Of a stretch of DNA of 41,669 nucleotides, positions 27,556 through 36,469 are shown piece after piece. Under the pieces are notes generated by a model. That model ran no database searches, had not been told where the DNA came from, and saw nothing but the letters and a program-made list of their open reading frames with translations. Made by a program: the position numbers and the translations under genes. This DNA is from Planctomycetota bacterium (GTDB lineage Bacteria > Planctomycetota > Planctomycetia > Pirellulales > Pirellulaceae), in assembly GCA_018970165.1 (NCBI GenBank), contig JAGWWZ010000017.1, forward strand, positions 1 through 41,669, read 5' to 3'. The number at the start of each line of letters is the position of its first letter. Positions within the stretch are counted from its first letter, which is position 1.

Positions 27556-29331
27556 ATGCTTTGCTACCTACGCAAGTCCCTGTCTGCCTCAACCGTTCTC
27601 GCTGCAGCGACAATCGTCACGATAGGGCTGGCAGGTCCGAATTCGATCTTGGCGCAGGATTCCACTTCCCAAGCCACCAAGGAACAACCCCCGACCCAAG
27701 ACGAGTTCCCAGGCTCCGAGGATTTTGAGAAAGCCAGCAAGATTCGAGTCACTTCCGATTCCCGCGATGCGTACGAAGAAGTGATCGAGCTTTGTCAATC
27801 CGCGCTCAAGAAAGGACTGGATGAAATCGACACTTTGGAAGCCAAGCGCATGCTGGCGACAACAGCCCTTCAGCGTGCTCAATTGACCATCGAGGAGGCC
27901 TCGGGCCGACAAATCCCTGGGAACCGGATGGCAAAAATCACGAACGAAGCCTTGAAAGATCTAGAGATCGCTATCGAGGCCGACCCGAAACTCTTCGATG
28001 CCCTCATTCTCAAAGGGCGACTACATGTTCTTCGAACCGAACTCAAAAAAGGACTTGAAACTCTCGAGCAAGCCCAAGTCGCCCTCGAGGAAACGGTTCA
28101 AGCATCCAAGGACAATGCAGAGGTAAAGAACAAGCTATCGGAAGTCTTGGTGATGAAGTCCGTTCTTCGCCAAGATGCCGATGAACGACTCAAGGACCTT
28201 CTCAAGGCCATCGATGCCAACCCCGAAAATGAACGAGCCGTACAGCAAACGGTGGAAACGCTGATCAACTTGGGTCGCTTCGAAGATGCGGAGGAAACGA
28301 TTCGCAAGTTCCTTGAGGTCGTTCCCGAAAATGAATATGCGATTCGCCGGATGGTGACGCTTCAACTGCAAGAGGAAAAGCTCGAGCAAGCCGTCGAGTT
28401 CCTCAACCAAAAAATTGAAGCTACGCCGAACAATAGCATGCTCCGAGGGCTCCGAGGCAATGTGCTCTTTGCCCAACATGTGGGCGTCAATAACAAGGAA
28501 GGCCTGCAAGCAGGCCTTACCGACTGCGACAAGGCTCTCGAGTTGGACTCAAATAATCTCGAAGCGATTTTGACCCGTGCGAAAATCCACCTCGCTCTCA
28601 AGGATCTCGAGAAGGCCAAGAAAGACATCGACACGCTCGAAGCGAAACGTCCCGACCTACCTGATCTCGCACTCCTTCGCATGGATATCGCAGTACAAGA
28701 GAAAAGGTATGCCGATGCCATCGTCGATATGGAACGCCTGGTTCAAGCCAACCCGGAAAATCGAATGCTTTTGCTGCAACTCGGTTCCTTCTACCAAATG
28801 GATAATCGCCCCAAAAAAGCCCTTCGTATTGCGGATCGAATGGTCAAGGCTGATCCCTCCGACTGGCAAGCACTTCGGCTGCGAGGAGATATCCAGTTGG
28901 CACTTGGCAGTCATGCACAAGCCATCGAGGATTACAACGCTGCAATCGAAAACATTTCGAAGGATGAAGACGATTACTCGGGAGTACTCAACAACCTCTC
29001 CTGGGTGCTGTCCACCAGCCCGGATGACTCCGTGCGAAACGGAACCCGCGCCCTCGAACTCGCACTCAAAGCCTGCGAACTAACCAAGTACTCCGAACCG
29101 CATATCCTGAGCACGCTTGCAGCTGCGTACGCGGAAGCTCAACAGTTCGACAAAGCGAAAGAATGGGCAACCAAAGCCGTTGAACTCGGACGGCAGGAAA
29201 GCCACGGACAAATCGAACAACTCGAGCAAGAACTCAAAAGCTACGAAGAAGGAAAGCCGTGGCGCGAGAAGCAAGACGTCAAAGAGAACCCCAACAAAAA
29301 AGGCGCCGGCGATTCAGGGATCGATACTTGA
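27556..29331 (+). CDS. Exported tetratricopeptide-repeat protein
   Basis: 591 residues from ATG 27556. The N-terminus LRKSLSASTVLAAATIVTIG is a signal peptide, with likely cleavage near SILAQ. After an acidic linker, the whole protein is made of helical pairs matching TPRs, for example NERAVQQTVETLINLGRFED, WQALRLRGDIQLALGSHAQA and HILSTLAAAYAEAQQFDKAK, with the typical Pro between units (NPENE, DPSDW). I count roughly ten to twelve TPRs. The C-terminus is Lys/Glu-rich. TPR proteins act as scaffolds for protein complexes; no partner can be named. It is divergent from the pseudouridine synthase gene across about 150 bp and convergent with the methyltransferase-like gene. Confidence 0.88.
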   Translation: MLCYLRKSLSASTVLAAATIVTIGLAGPNSILAQDSTSQATKEQPPTQDEFPGSEDFEKASKIRVTSDSRDAYEEVIELCQSALKKGLDEIDTLEAKRMLATTALQRAQLTIEEASGRQIPGNRMAKITNEALKDLEIAIEADPKLFDALILKGRLHVLRTELKKGLETLEQAQVALEETVQASKDNAEVKNKLSEVLVMKSVLRQDADERLKDLLKAIDANPENERAVQQTVETLINLGRFEDAEETIRKFLEVVPENEYAIRRMVTLQLQEEKLEQAVEFLNQKIEATPNNSMLRGLRGNVLFAQHVGVNNKEGLQAGLTDCDKALELDSNNLEAILTRAKIHLALKDLEKAKKDIDTLEAKRPDLPDLALLRMDIAVQEKRYADAIVDMERLVQANPENRMLLLQLGSFYQMDNRPKKALRIADRMVKADPSDWQALRLRGDIQLALGSHAQAIEDYNAAIENISKDEDDYSGVLNNLSWVLSTSPDDSVRNGTRALELALKACELTKYSEPHILSTLAAAYAEAQQFDKAKEWATKAVELGRQESHGQIEQLEQELKSYEEGKPWREKQDVKENPNKKGAGDSGIDT

Positions 29332-29347
29332 TCGTGCCATACGATCA
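29329..29347. terminator. Short hairpin at the TPR gene stop codon
   Basis: TGATCGT (29329-29335) and ACGATCA (29341-29347) form a 7-bp stem with loop GCCAT; the first three bases are the stop codon of the TPR gene. There is no T-tract, so it is at most a weak terminator between convergent genes. Confidence 0.3.
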
Positions 29348-29359
29348 TCGCAGCGCTGA

Positions 29360-29896
29360 CTAAACAGCTTGTGCTCGCGCCTGCATAGCACTTGCCATTG
29401 CAGGGGTAGCTATTCGCATCAACCTGCCCCCTTCCTGACTGGAAGCAAAAACCCCCGATTGGCTATGGCAAAGCCGGGGCAACCATTTCTCAAGAACCTT
29501 GGACTGCTCGCTGCCATCGCCCCAATGGCCATCGATAATTACCAAGTCGCTTGGCAGAACTGTGTGAGCCACTCTGAGGATCCCGCTCGATGGATCCCCT
29601 GGAATCAGGTGGGCCTTGACACCGATCTCGTTGAGAAGTCGATGCGCCTCTTTCAAAGTCAATCGCGACCCACCTTCCGATTCAAAGGGATCGAGTGCAG
29701 CATATCTCAAACGGTCTGACCCTTCCGACAACCGCAACAACGGCATCAGCGACTTGATGCGACTACCATTCCCCATCCCGACCTCGAGAATTGAGGTGAT
29801 CGATTGCTCGCCGATAAAGAGAAACAAGTCGCGGCATGATGCTGGCTTCGCTAGATAACGCCAGTAAAGACGCTGGAGCCAACTCATACGAGACAT
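29360..29896 (-). CDS. Small class I methyltransferase-like protein
   Basis: 178 residues from ATG 29896, with GGAG about 10 nt upstream. The segment SITSILEVGMGNGSRIKSL (about 33-51) matches motif I of SAM-dependent methyltransferases (hydrophobic strand, then E/DxGxGxG). DLVIIDGHWGDGSEQ (about 117-131) can be the motif IV region after the fourth strand. It is shorter than most class I methyltransferases and ends soon after the expected sixth strand, so it may be a degenerate member or have a non-catalytic role. No substrate can be proposed. The neighbouring genes give no context: a convergent TPR gene and a divergent kinase gene more than 500 bp away. Confidence 0.65.
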   Translation of the reverse strand: MSRMSWLQRLYWRYLAKPASCRDLFLFIGEQSITSILEVGMGNGSRIKSLMPLLRLSEGSDRLRYAALDPFESEGGSRLTLKEAHRLLNEIGVKAHLIPGDPSSGILRVAHTVLPSDLVIIDGHWGDGSEQSKVLEKWLPRLCHSQSGVFASSQEGGRLMRIATPAMASAMQARAQAV

Positions 29897-30438
29897 GACA
29901 CACTGCTCCGGAACTGAAGAAATCGTTCCATGAAGGTGTCGGGATTTGCATCCTTGCAGTTCCCGTCCACCTCGTCCGGAATTCTCGCTCAGGCAAGTGC
30001 GATTTCAGAACCATCGCCTCCGTGCTTTGGTTCAGGTCGACTGGCCAAGCCTAGCCGGGACCGCAAGACATCCTTGTCCTCCTGATCCTCGACACCAATT
30101 ATTTCGGTCCCTCGGAACATTCGACCTAAGCCAATATCCGCTGAAAGTTCCTGATTTAGCGGAAACACCACGTTCACTGCCTGAAGCGTGAATGCTGGCT
30201 TTTCCGATCTCGCAACGACCCTGCGGAGTAGAGAAAGTAACCCTATAGTGAAGATGAAACCGGAGAGAGGGTTTAGACCGGACCGATACTAGGTTAGGTA
30301 TTTTTCGGAATAATCCGGCGCAGTCCCGTGGGTGGATGCATAAAATAAGGTTCTCGGACAGAGGGTTGCAATAAGCAACATTTCCGGTGAACCCATCCGG
30401 CAACCGTTTCGCCTCTCGTCACATGGTCCATTCATCGA
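29897..30438. other. Intergenic region between the methyltransferase-like gene and the kinase gene
   Basis: About 540 bases. The open frames here are overlapping and of odd composition, and none has a good start with a Shine-Dalgarno. Small hairpins such as TTGC-AATAA-GCAA (30365-30377) occur, but I see no clear RNA gene or promoter. It may hold the divergent promoters or the remnant of a lost gene. Confidence 0.4.
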
Positions 30439-31290
30439 ATGATCGCACAGAGCACCAGTGCAATGGCGACACGCCACAGCGAACCAAACCACCTTCGAGT
30501 GCGGCAACGCCTGGGTAAATACCGCATTGAACGCAGGATTGCCCAGGGGGGCTTTGCGAACGTCTATCAAGCCCTCGATACCATCGAGGGTGTTCGTGTC
30601 GCACTGAAAATGCCTCACCATTTCAATGTGACGGCGAGCATGCTCGATACATTCCAACGCGAGGCTCGATTAGTCGCCAAACTGGATCACCCCAATATCC
30701 TACCACTCAAAGATGCCAGCTTCATCGATGGCCGATTCGTGATCACCAGCAAACTCGGTGAACGCACTTTAGCTGACCGACTCCGAAAGCGAATATCCTT
30801 TCAAGCAGCGTTAGAGTTGATCGAACAGATGATCGCTGCCGTTGCATACGCGCACGAGAACCGAATCATCCACTGCGATCTAAAGCCTGAGAACATGATC
30901 CTTCTGCCCGATGGACGGCTGCAATTGACCGACTTCGGTATTGCGAAGGTCGCACAGCGAACCATCGTGCGAACCATGATCGCGTCAGGTTCGGGGACCG
31001 TTGGTTACATGGCACCTGAACAAGCCATGGGACGCCCTAGTGCTCGCTCCGATGTTTTCGCGATGGGGCTTTTGAGTTACCGCATTCTTGCGGGTGTACT
31101 TCCGGAATGGCCTTATCAGTGGCCGCCTCGCGGGTATGCAAATTTAAGGCGTAAAGCTCATCCAGACTTGATTTCGGTGATCCGCAAGTCATTGGAGATT
31201 CGCCCCAATCGTCGCTATCGCGATGCGAGCGACATGCTCGTAGCGTTCCGCAAGGCCAAACGCAAGTGCCTTCGGCGCATTCCTCGCTGA
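30439..31290 (+). CDS. Soluble Ser/Thr protein kinase (Hanks type, non-RD)
   Basis: 283 residues, essentially only a kinase domain. Visible parts: glycine loop IAQGGFANVY (34-43), VALK with Lys57, the alphaC Glu at about 75, catalytic loop HCDLKPEN (145-152) with Asp147, DFG (165-167), a glycine-rich activation loop ending MAPEQ (191-195), and Asp205 of subdomain IX (SARSDVFAMG). The usual Arg before the catalytic Asp is Cys146, making it a non-RD kinase that is unlikely to need activation-loop phosphorylation in the standard way. There is no transmembrane segment or sensor domain, unlike most PknB-type kinases, so it is probably cytoplasmic. The ATG at 30439 has a weak ribosome binding site and Met9 (30463) is possible. 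It is convergent with dnaE2. Confidence 0.93.
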   Translation: MIAQSTSAMATRHSEPNHLRVRQRLGKYRIERRIAQGGFANVYQALDTIEGVRVALKMPHHFNVTASMLDTFQREARLVAKLDHPNILPLKDASFIDGRFVITSKLGERTLADRLRKRISFQAALELIEQMIAAVAYAHENRIIHCDLKPENMILLPDGRLQLTDFGIAKVAQRTIVRTMIASGSGTVGYMAPEQAMGRPSARSDVFAMGLLSYRILAGVLPEWPYQWPPRGYANLRRKAHPDLISVIRKSLEIRPNRRYRDASDMLVAFRKAKRKCLRRIPR

Positions 31291-31339
31291 GTAGCGGTTG
31301 CAATTCAATCACAGCCCCCCCGGTCGGATGCCTCAGCGA
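31284..31339. repeat. Inverted repeat spanning the stop codons of the kinase and dnaE2 genes
   Basis: TCGCTGAG (31284-31291) and CTCAGCGA (31332-31339) are perfect 8-bp inverted arms 40 nt apart. One arm contains the kinase stop codon and the other the dnaE2 stop codon. It could act as a bidirectional 3'-end structure, but the loop is long and there is no T-tract. Confidence 0.3.
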
Positions 31340-34300
31340 AAGTCCCGGGAACGAATGTCCATCGGCCCGAGAATGTCGCTCAAGTCCTCTACCCGGCCAG
31401 CGACGACATGGATCACCCCTTGTCGGCTCTCCAAGGTTCCATGCACAAGCCATGCATTCGAGCGCTTGCAGACCATATAGTAGGTCTCCCACGTCGTCGG
31501 GTGCAGAACGAGATTGATACTACCGGTCTCGTCCTCCATCGTGGCGAACGTGATCCCTTTGGCGGTACTCGGTCGCTGACGGAGCAAAATCAATCCGGCG
31601 ACACGAACGAATTGGCCATGCCGAAGTCCTTTTAATCCAGCGGCAGTCACCACGCGTTGCCCCTTTAGACGTTCGCGGTAAAACTGCATCGGATGACCTA
31701 CAAGCGATACACCGGTTGTTTCGTAGTCGGCAACGACTTCCTCCATCGGATTCATCATCGAGAGAAAGTCGGGCAACGGATCGTCCTCATCGGCTTGCAT
31801 CGCCGCCAAGAGCGGCATGTCGATATCGCTTGCTTCCTGCGAGAGCGCCTGCCAGTAGGCGCTGCGGCGATCGCGAGACAGTGAGTTGAGCGCTCCGCAA
31901 TCGGCCAAGATACTCAATACCGATTGAGTCAACGAACATCGACGCACCAAATCCGCTTGATCACGAAATGGCCCTCGCGTCGCCCGCTCCTCAACGATCC
32001 TATCTGCGTCCGCTTGAGACAATCCGCGCACCAATCGCATGCCAAGACGCAACGCTTTGCCAGGCCACGGCACGGGCCACTTCGGTGCACCGACTTGTTC
32101 ATACTTTGCGTTCTCCGATTGCGTCTCAAGAGTGCAATCCCAAAGGCTCCGATTGATGTCGATCGGCTCCACACGGACCCCGTGGCGCACTGCATCAGAA
32201 ATCAATTGAGCCGGAGCGTAGAAGCCGAGTGGCTGGCTATTGAGCAGCGCGCAACAAAAAACGTTGGGATAATGATGTTTAATCCAGCATGATGCGTAGA
32301 CCAAGAGCGCGAAACTGGCGGCATGCGATTCGGGGAACCCGTATTCACCGAATCCGCGAATTTGCGTGAAGACCCGCTGCGCGAACTCCTCGTCCAGGCC
32401 GTTGGCTTTCATTCCTTCGATGAGTTTGCGTTGAAACTGGTCGATCACGCCAGGTCGTCGCCAAGCCGCCATCGCACGTCGGAGTTGGTCCGCTTCCCCT
32501 GGCGTGAACCCGGCCGCGACCACTGCCAACCGCATCGCCTGCTCCTGAAAAATCGGGACTCCCATCGTTTTGCGCAAAACGGCAGCGATCTCTTCGCTCG
32601 GATACTGGGGTTGGATGCCACTGCTTCGGGCAGACAAATACGGATGAACCATATTTCCTTGGATTGGACCGGGCCGAACGATCGCTACTTCGATGACCAG
32701 ATCATAGAAGCAACGGGGCTTGAGCCGAGGCAGCATACTCATCTGCGCCCGACTCTCGATCTGAAAGACCCCGACGGTGTCGGCGGCGCAGATCATGTCG
32801 TAAACTCGAGAATCCGCGGCGGGAATGGTCGCTAGGGTCAACGGTTGGTCGTAGTGGGTTTCGATCAAATCCAAACTTCGGTGGATCGCGGAAAGCATGC
32901 CGAGGGCCAAGCAATCAACCTTAAGAATCCCCAATTCGTCTAAATCATTTTTGTCCCACTGAATAATGGTGCGACCCGGCATGGCTGCGTTTTCGATCGG
33001 ACATAACTCGCAAAGAGTCCCATGCGTCATGACCATACCGCCGGTATGTTGCGACAGATGACGAGGAAAACCGAGAATCGACTCGACAAGATAGAGAAAT
33101 CGCTTGCCGATTTCCGAATCGGGATCAACCCCGACTTGCCGACAGCGAACCGCCAACGATTCTCCTCCACCTCGACCATCGATGATTTTCGATAATCCGT
33201 CAATATGATCCTGAGATAGACCAATGGCCTTAGCGCACTCACGCACGGCGGAGCGTGTACGATACGTCGTCACCGCCGCCGTCATACCCGCGCGGTGGCG
33301 ACCATACTTCTCATAAACATATTGGATCACTTCTTCGCGACGTTGATGCTCAAAGTCGATGTCGATGTCCGGGGCCTCGTTTCGTTCGCGACTGATGAAG
33401 CGTTCGAAGAGTAGATCGTATTCCTTTGGATCTACGCTGGTGATACCCAGGCAATAACAGACCGCACTGTTCGCTGCAGACCCTCGCCCCTGGCAAAGAA
33501 TGCTCCTGGATCTCGCAAACCGCACCAGATCCCAGACTGTTAGGAAATAGGACTCGTACCGAAGCTCTTCGATCAATTGCATCTCATGCTTGAGCATCTC
33601 CACTACCCGCATCGGCACCCCTTTGGGATACCGTTCCTTGGCTCCCGACCAGGTCAACTGTTTTAGGTATTCGATAGGGGAAATTCCCTCGGGCGACCAT
33701 TCGCGAGGATACTCATAACGAAGCGAATCCAGCGAGAACGAGATTTGCGATGCAACGTTGATTGTGTTGGCAATCGCTTCTGGGCAATCCCGATATTGGC
33801 GATCGATCTGATCCAGCGACCGCATCGCCAACATCGCGTTCCGCGGCCGAAATCTCGTAACCTGGTCGATGGTGGTGCCAGTTGCGATGGCACTTAGGCA
33901 ATCCTGGAGAAGCATTCTCTCAGGGTGGTGGTAGAGCACGTTCCCAGCGGCCAAGGGGGGAAGTGCCGAGCCTTTCGCAAGCTTCCTGTAGCGAAGCAAT
34001 TTGCCCGCGTCATCCAACCCTGCCTCGAGGTGACACATCAAGTAGCCGCGCTCTCCCATCAGCTCCCGAAATTGTCCAAGCCAATGCGACCACGGTGAAT
34101 CATCCAACACGTCAAATCCGATGCCAGCAGAGCACCAGGGATTCGATGGCATAGGAACAACGTCTATCGGAACCCCCCTCGACGCTTCACCGATGAAGGG
34201 GTCGTTGTGCCACTGGAAACTTTCCTCCGATTGAGGCAAGACGATTGATGCTGGACCTCGGTTTGAATTTGTTATTGATTCAGGTGTGGGAAATCGCAAT

Positions 34301-34671
34301 ATGATCCCCGCAAGCCACCGGTGGCAGTGTTCGGCGATGTCATGCCACGACAATTCGCAAGTGCCCTTAGGTGCTCGGAGTCGGCCCAGACTCAGCAAAC
34401 GGCAAAGATCACCGTACCCTTGCCGATCCATCGGCCAGACAACCAGTGGCGGTCCATCGACGGGATTGAGTTCACATCCGACGATGAAGGAAAGTTCCGT
34501 ATCTTTTGCAGCGGTATGGGCCCGAACGATTCCCGCGAGCGTATCGCGATCGGTTATGGCCAGACCTTGGTACCCAAGTTCCTTTGCTCGATCCACCAAT
34601 TCATGGGCATGCGATGCTCCTTCGAGGAAAGAAAAATTCGACTTGCAGTGAAGTTCCACATAGCGCGACAT
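31333..34671 (-). CDS. dnaE2: Error-prone DNA polymerase DnaE2 (C-family polymerase)
   Basis: 1112 residues, near the usual DnaE2 size. It is a C-family polymerase used in mutagenic lesion bypass, normally with ImuA/ImuB. The PHP domain starts YVELHCKSNFSFLEGASH, with GLAITDRDTLAGIVRAH (about 36-52). The palm has the catalytic acidic motif PDIDIDF (about residue 435), followed by the conserved GMTAAVTTYRTRSAVRE. The finger and HhH region includes FPESHAASFALLVYASCWIK. The OB fold near the end (about 1000-1100) has VAGLILLRQRPSTAKGITF. The C-terminus ends MDIRSRDFR, typical of DnaE2 rather than DnaE1. No imuA, imuB or lexA gene lies next to it in the window. A 7-bp inverted repeat lies just upstream of its ATG. 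Confidence 0.95.
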   Translation of the reverse strand: MSRYVELHCKSNFSFLEGASHAHELVDRAKELGYQGLAITDRDTLAGIVRAHTAAKDTELSFIVGCELNPVDGPPLVVWPMDRQGYGDLCRLLSLGRLRAPKGTCELSWHDIAEHCHRWLAGIILRFPTPESITNSNRGPASIVLPQSEESFQWHNDPFIGEASRGVPIDVVPMPSNPWCSAGIGFDVLDDSPWSHWLGQFRELMGERGYLMCHLEAGLDDAGKLLRYRKLAKGSALPPLAAGNVLYHHPERMLLQDCLSAIATGTTIDQVTRFRPRNAMLAMRSLDQIDRQYRDCPEAIANTINVASQISFSLDSLRYEYPREWSPEGISPIEYLKQLTWSGAKERYPKGVPMRVVEMLKHEMQLIEELRYESYFLTVWDLVRFARSRSILCQGRGSAANSAVCYCLGITSVDPKEYDLLFERFISRERNEAPDIDIDFEHQRREEVIQYVYEKYGRHRAGMTAAVTTYRTRSAVRECAKAIGLSQDHIDGLSKIIDGRGGGESLAVRCRQVGVDPDSEIGKRFLYLVESILGFPRHLSQHTGGMVMTHGTLCELCPIENAAMPGRTIIQWDKNDLDELGILKVDCLALGMLSAIHRSLDLIETHYDQPLTLATIPAADSRVYDMICAADTVGVFQIESRAQMSMLPRLKPRCFYDLVIEVAIVRPGPIQGNMVHPYLSARSSGIQPQYPSEEIAAVLRKTMGVPIFQEQAMRLAVVAAGFTPGEADQLRRAMAAWRRPGVIDQFQRKLIEGMKANGLDEEFAQRVFTQIRGFGEYGFPESHAASFALLVYASCWIKHHYPNVFCCALLNSQPLGFYAPAQLISDAVRHGVRVEPIDINRSLWDCTLETQSENAKYEQVGAPKWPVPWPGKALRLGMRLVRGLSQADADRIVEERATRGPFRDQADLVRRCSLTQSVLSILADCGALNSLSRDRRSAYWQALSQEASDIDMPLLAAMQADEDDPLPDFLSMMNPMEEVVADYETTGVSLVGHPMQFYRERLKGQRVVTAAGLKGLRHGQFVRVAGLILLRQRPSTAKGITFATMEDETGSINLVLHPTTWETYYMVCKRSNAWLVHGTLESRQGVIHVVAGRVEDLSDILGPMDIRSRDFR

Positions 34672-34673
34672 CG

Positions 34674-34705
34674 CTGAATTCTAACGTACAGCCCACCCAA
34701 TTCAG
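34674..34705. promoter_or_regulatory. Inverted repeat just upstream of dnaE2, possible operator
   Basis: CTGAATT (34674-34680) and AATTCAG (34699-34705) are perfect inverted arms with an 18-nt spacer. They begin 3 nt before the dnaE2 ATG and lie in the region shared with the divergent Tad-like operon. A damage-response repressor site is conceivable, but it does not match a LexA box I know. Confidence 0.3.
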
Positions 34706-34871
34706 AATCGCTAATGCGCCCACTCACTAAAATCGTTATGATCCGGACAAAGCCAAGTATCTGGTGATTTATTGGAAAAGATACGTTCGCTACTGCAGCG
34801 CCGCAGTGCTGCAGCCCGGTCGCGAGCTAGGATTCTGGCGACTCAAATTCTTTCATTTTCGTGTGTTGCTC

Positions 34872-35321
34872 ATGCCCTTGAATAACGCTGTACAGAAACG
34901 AAGCGGTGCCGCTGCGGTCGAACTCGCCGTCTCGCTCCCCGTGTTGGTTCTTTTGCTGTTCGGCACGATTGAATCGTGCACCATGATTTTCTTACAGCAG
35001 TCGCTCGAGATCGCGGCTTACGAAGGAGCCCGCGTCGCGATTCTACCCAAGGTAAGCGAAACCGATGTCCGGGCGACAATCAACCAAATCCTCGGCACTC
35101 GCCGTGTAAGAGATGCAAATGTATCGCTCACCGTGTTGCGTTACTCAGATTCCGGGGGTGGATGGGAAAATCAAGCGTTTCCCAACTATCAAGAAGCTCC
35201 CTATGGGAGCTATATCCGAGTGGATGTGGCGGCCCCCTGCAGGAGCAATGCCGTCTTCAATCTGCAGTTCTTTGGCGAACGACAATTGACCGGATCCGTG
35301 GCCTTCATGAAAGAGTTCTGA
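34872..35321 (+). CDS. TadE-like pseudopilin
   Basis: 149 residues from ATG 34872; the frame is open back to GTG 34764, but the extra residues are unlike the family. The N-terminus QKRSGAAAVELAVSLPVLVL fits the TadE consensus: a short basic leader, Gly, Val-Glu at the fifth position after Gly, then one hydrophobic helix, ending LLLFGTIES. The Glu after the Gly is the residue typical of pilin-like proteins processed by a prepilin peptidase. The rest (about 50-149) is a small extracytoplasmic beta-rich domain. TadE proteins assist Flp/Tad pilus assembly. Here the gene starts a three-gene operon without pilus ATPase or secretin; 8 nt separate it from the next gene. No Shine-Dalgarno is clear. 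Confidence 0.82.
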   Translation: MPLNNAVQKRSGAAAVELAVSLPVLVLLLFGTIESCTMIFLQQSLEIAAYEGARVAILPKVSETDVRATINQILGTRRVRDANVSLTVLRYSDSGGGWENQAFPNYQEAPYGSYIRVDVAAPCRSNAVFNLQFFGERQLTGSVAFMKEF

Positions 35322-35329
35322 TAGATCCC

Positions 35330-36460
35330 ATGCGTTGCCTTATCCATTGTTCCAGAAAGCGATTGCGAAGACGAAGTGGTGCGATATTACCACTTCTGGC
35401 TATCGGGATGCTGGTGATCGTTGTCTTATCCGCCTTCGCGATCAACATCGCGTACCTCGAACTCAACCGCACCGAGATGTACATCGCTTCCGATTCGGCT
35501 TCAAGAGCTGCGGGACGCGAGTTCATGATTACCAATGATATGTCGCGAGCCAGGAATCAAGGGCGGTTGGCAGCCGAACTGAACACAATCGGTGGTAAGC
35601 AGTTAACTCTGGAAAATAATGATTTCGTCTTTGGTCAAGCGAGGCGTGATGCATTGACCGCTCGATATTCCTTCACACCGGGTGGGGAACGCCCCAATGC
35701 TGTGGAAGTGACTGCGAAACGTACCCGCAATTCCAGAAACGGCCCGATCAATGTGTTGATACCCAATCCCTTTGAAGTCAACGGTGTTGACTCCACGCAA
35801 ACAGCGAGAAGCAACCAGACAGAAGTGGATATCGCAATTGTTTTGGACCGATCCGGTTCGATGGCCTTTGCGGCCGACGAATCTGCGAGTGCCACTCGTC
35901 CCCGCGCCGCACCTCCGGACTGGGATTTCAACGGACCAGCACCCAATCCCAGCCGATGGCGAGATGCAGTCGCAGCAGTTGGGGAATTCCTCGTTGAACT
36001 TGATAGGACAGCGGTCAGCGAAATCGTCTCCCTATCTACTTACAATCACGACGTTAGCGTCGATCAAGAACTGACATCAAATTACGCATCGATCCAAAGC
36101 GGGCTTCAGACCTACACCAACCACTTTGTTGAAGGTGATACCAATATTGGCGGAGGGATCTTCGCAGGGATGCAGACGTTCGCGAGCACTCGAAATCGTC
36201 CGTATGCGTCGAGAGTGATGATCTTGCTAACCGATGGAATCGATACCATGGGAAGCAATCCGGTCTTCGCAGCCGAAGAAGCTGCAAAGCAAAAGGTGAT
36301 GGTTTTCACCATCACCTTTTCCAGCGAAGCGGATCAAACGACGATGAAATTAGTCGCCGAGAAAGGTCTCGGGAAACATTACCATGCGACAAGCGGTGCG
36401 AGTCTCACGGGAGTATTCCAGGATATCGCCAAGCAACTTCCTATCATTCTTTCGAAGTGA
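35330..36460 (+). CDS. TadG-like protein with von Willebrand factor A domain
   Basis: 376 residues from ATG 35330, 8 nt after the TadE-like gene. The frame is open further upstream to 34976, but there it only runs antiphase through the TadE gene. A basic leader (SRKRLRRRSGAILPLLAIG) runs into one membrane helix (about 18-43), followed by the conserved TadG-type stretch NIAYLELNRTEMYIASDSAS. The VWA domain spans about 165-375 with an intact metal-ion site: DRSGS (173-177), Thr271 in GDTNIGGG, and Asp302 in LLTDGID. Such proteins are anchored outside the membrane and mediate adhesion or assembly in Tad-like systems. The role of this one is inferred only from its domains and from the TadE-like genes on both sides. 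Confidence 0.85.
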   Translation: MRCLIHCSRKRLRRRSGAILPLLAIGMLVIVVLSAFAINIAYLELNRTEMYIASDSASRAAGREFMITNDMSRARNQGRLAAELNTIGGKQLTLENNDFVFGQARRDALTARYSFTPGGERPNAVEVTAKRTRNSRNGPINVLIPNPFEVNGVDSTQTARSNQTEVDIAIVLDRSGSMAFAADESASATRPRAAPPDWDFNGPAPNPSRWRDAVAAVGEFLVELDRTAVSEIVSLSTYNHDVSVDQELTSNYASIQSGLQTYTNHFVEGDTNIGGGIFAGMQTFASTRNRPYASRVMILLTDGIDTMGSNPVFAAEEAAKQKVMVFTITFSSEADQTTMKLVAEKGLGKHYHATSGASLTGVFQDIAKQLPIILSK

Positions 36461-36469
36461 GGGATCATC

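Noticed and set aside
29946-30403. Several short ORFs on both strands between the methyltransferase-like and kinase genes
   Set aside because: They overlap each other, lack ribosome binding sites and are rich in Pro, Arg and Cys as expected of non-coding frames.
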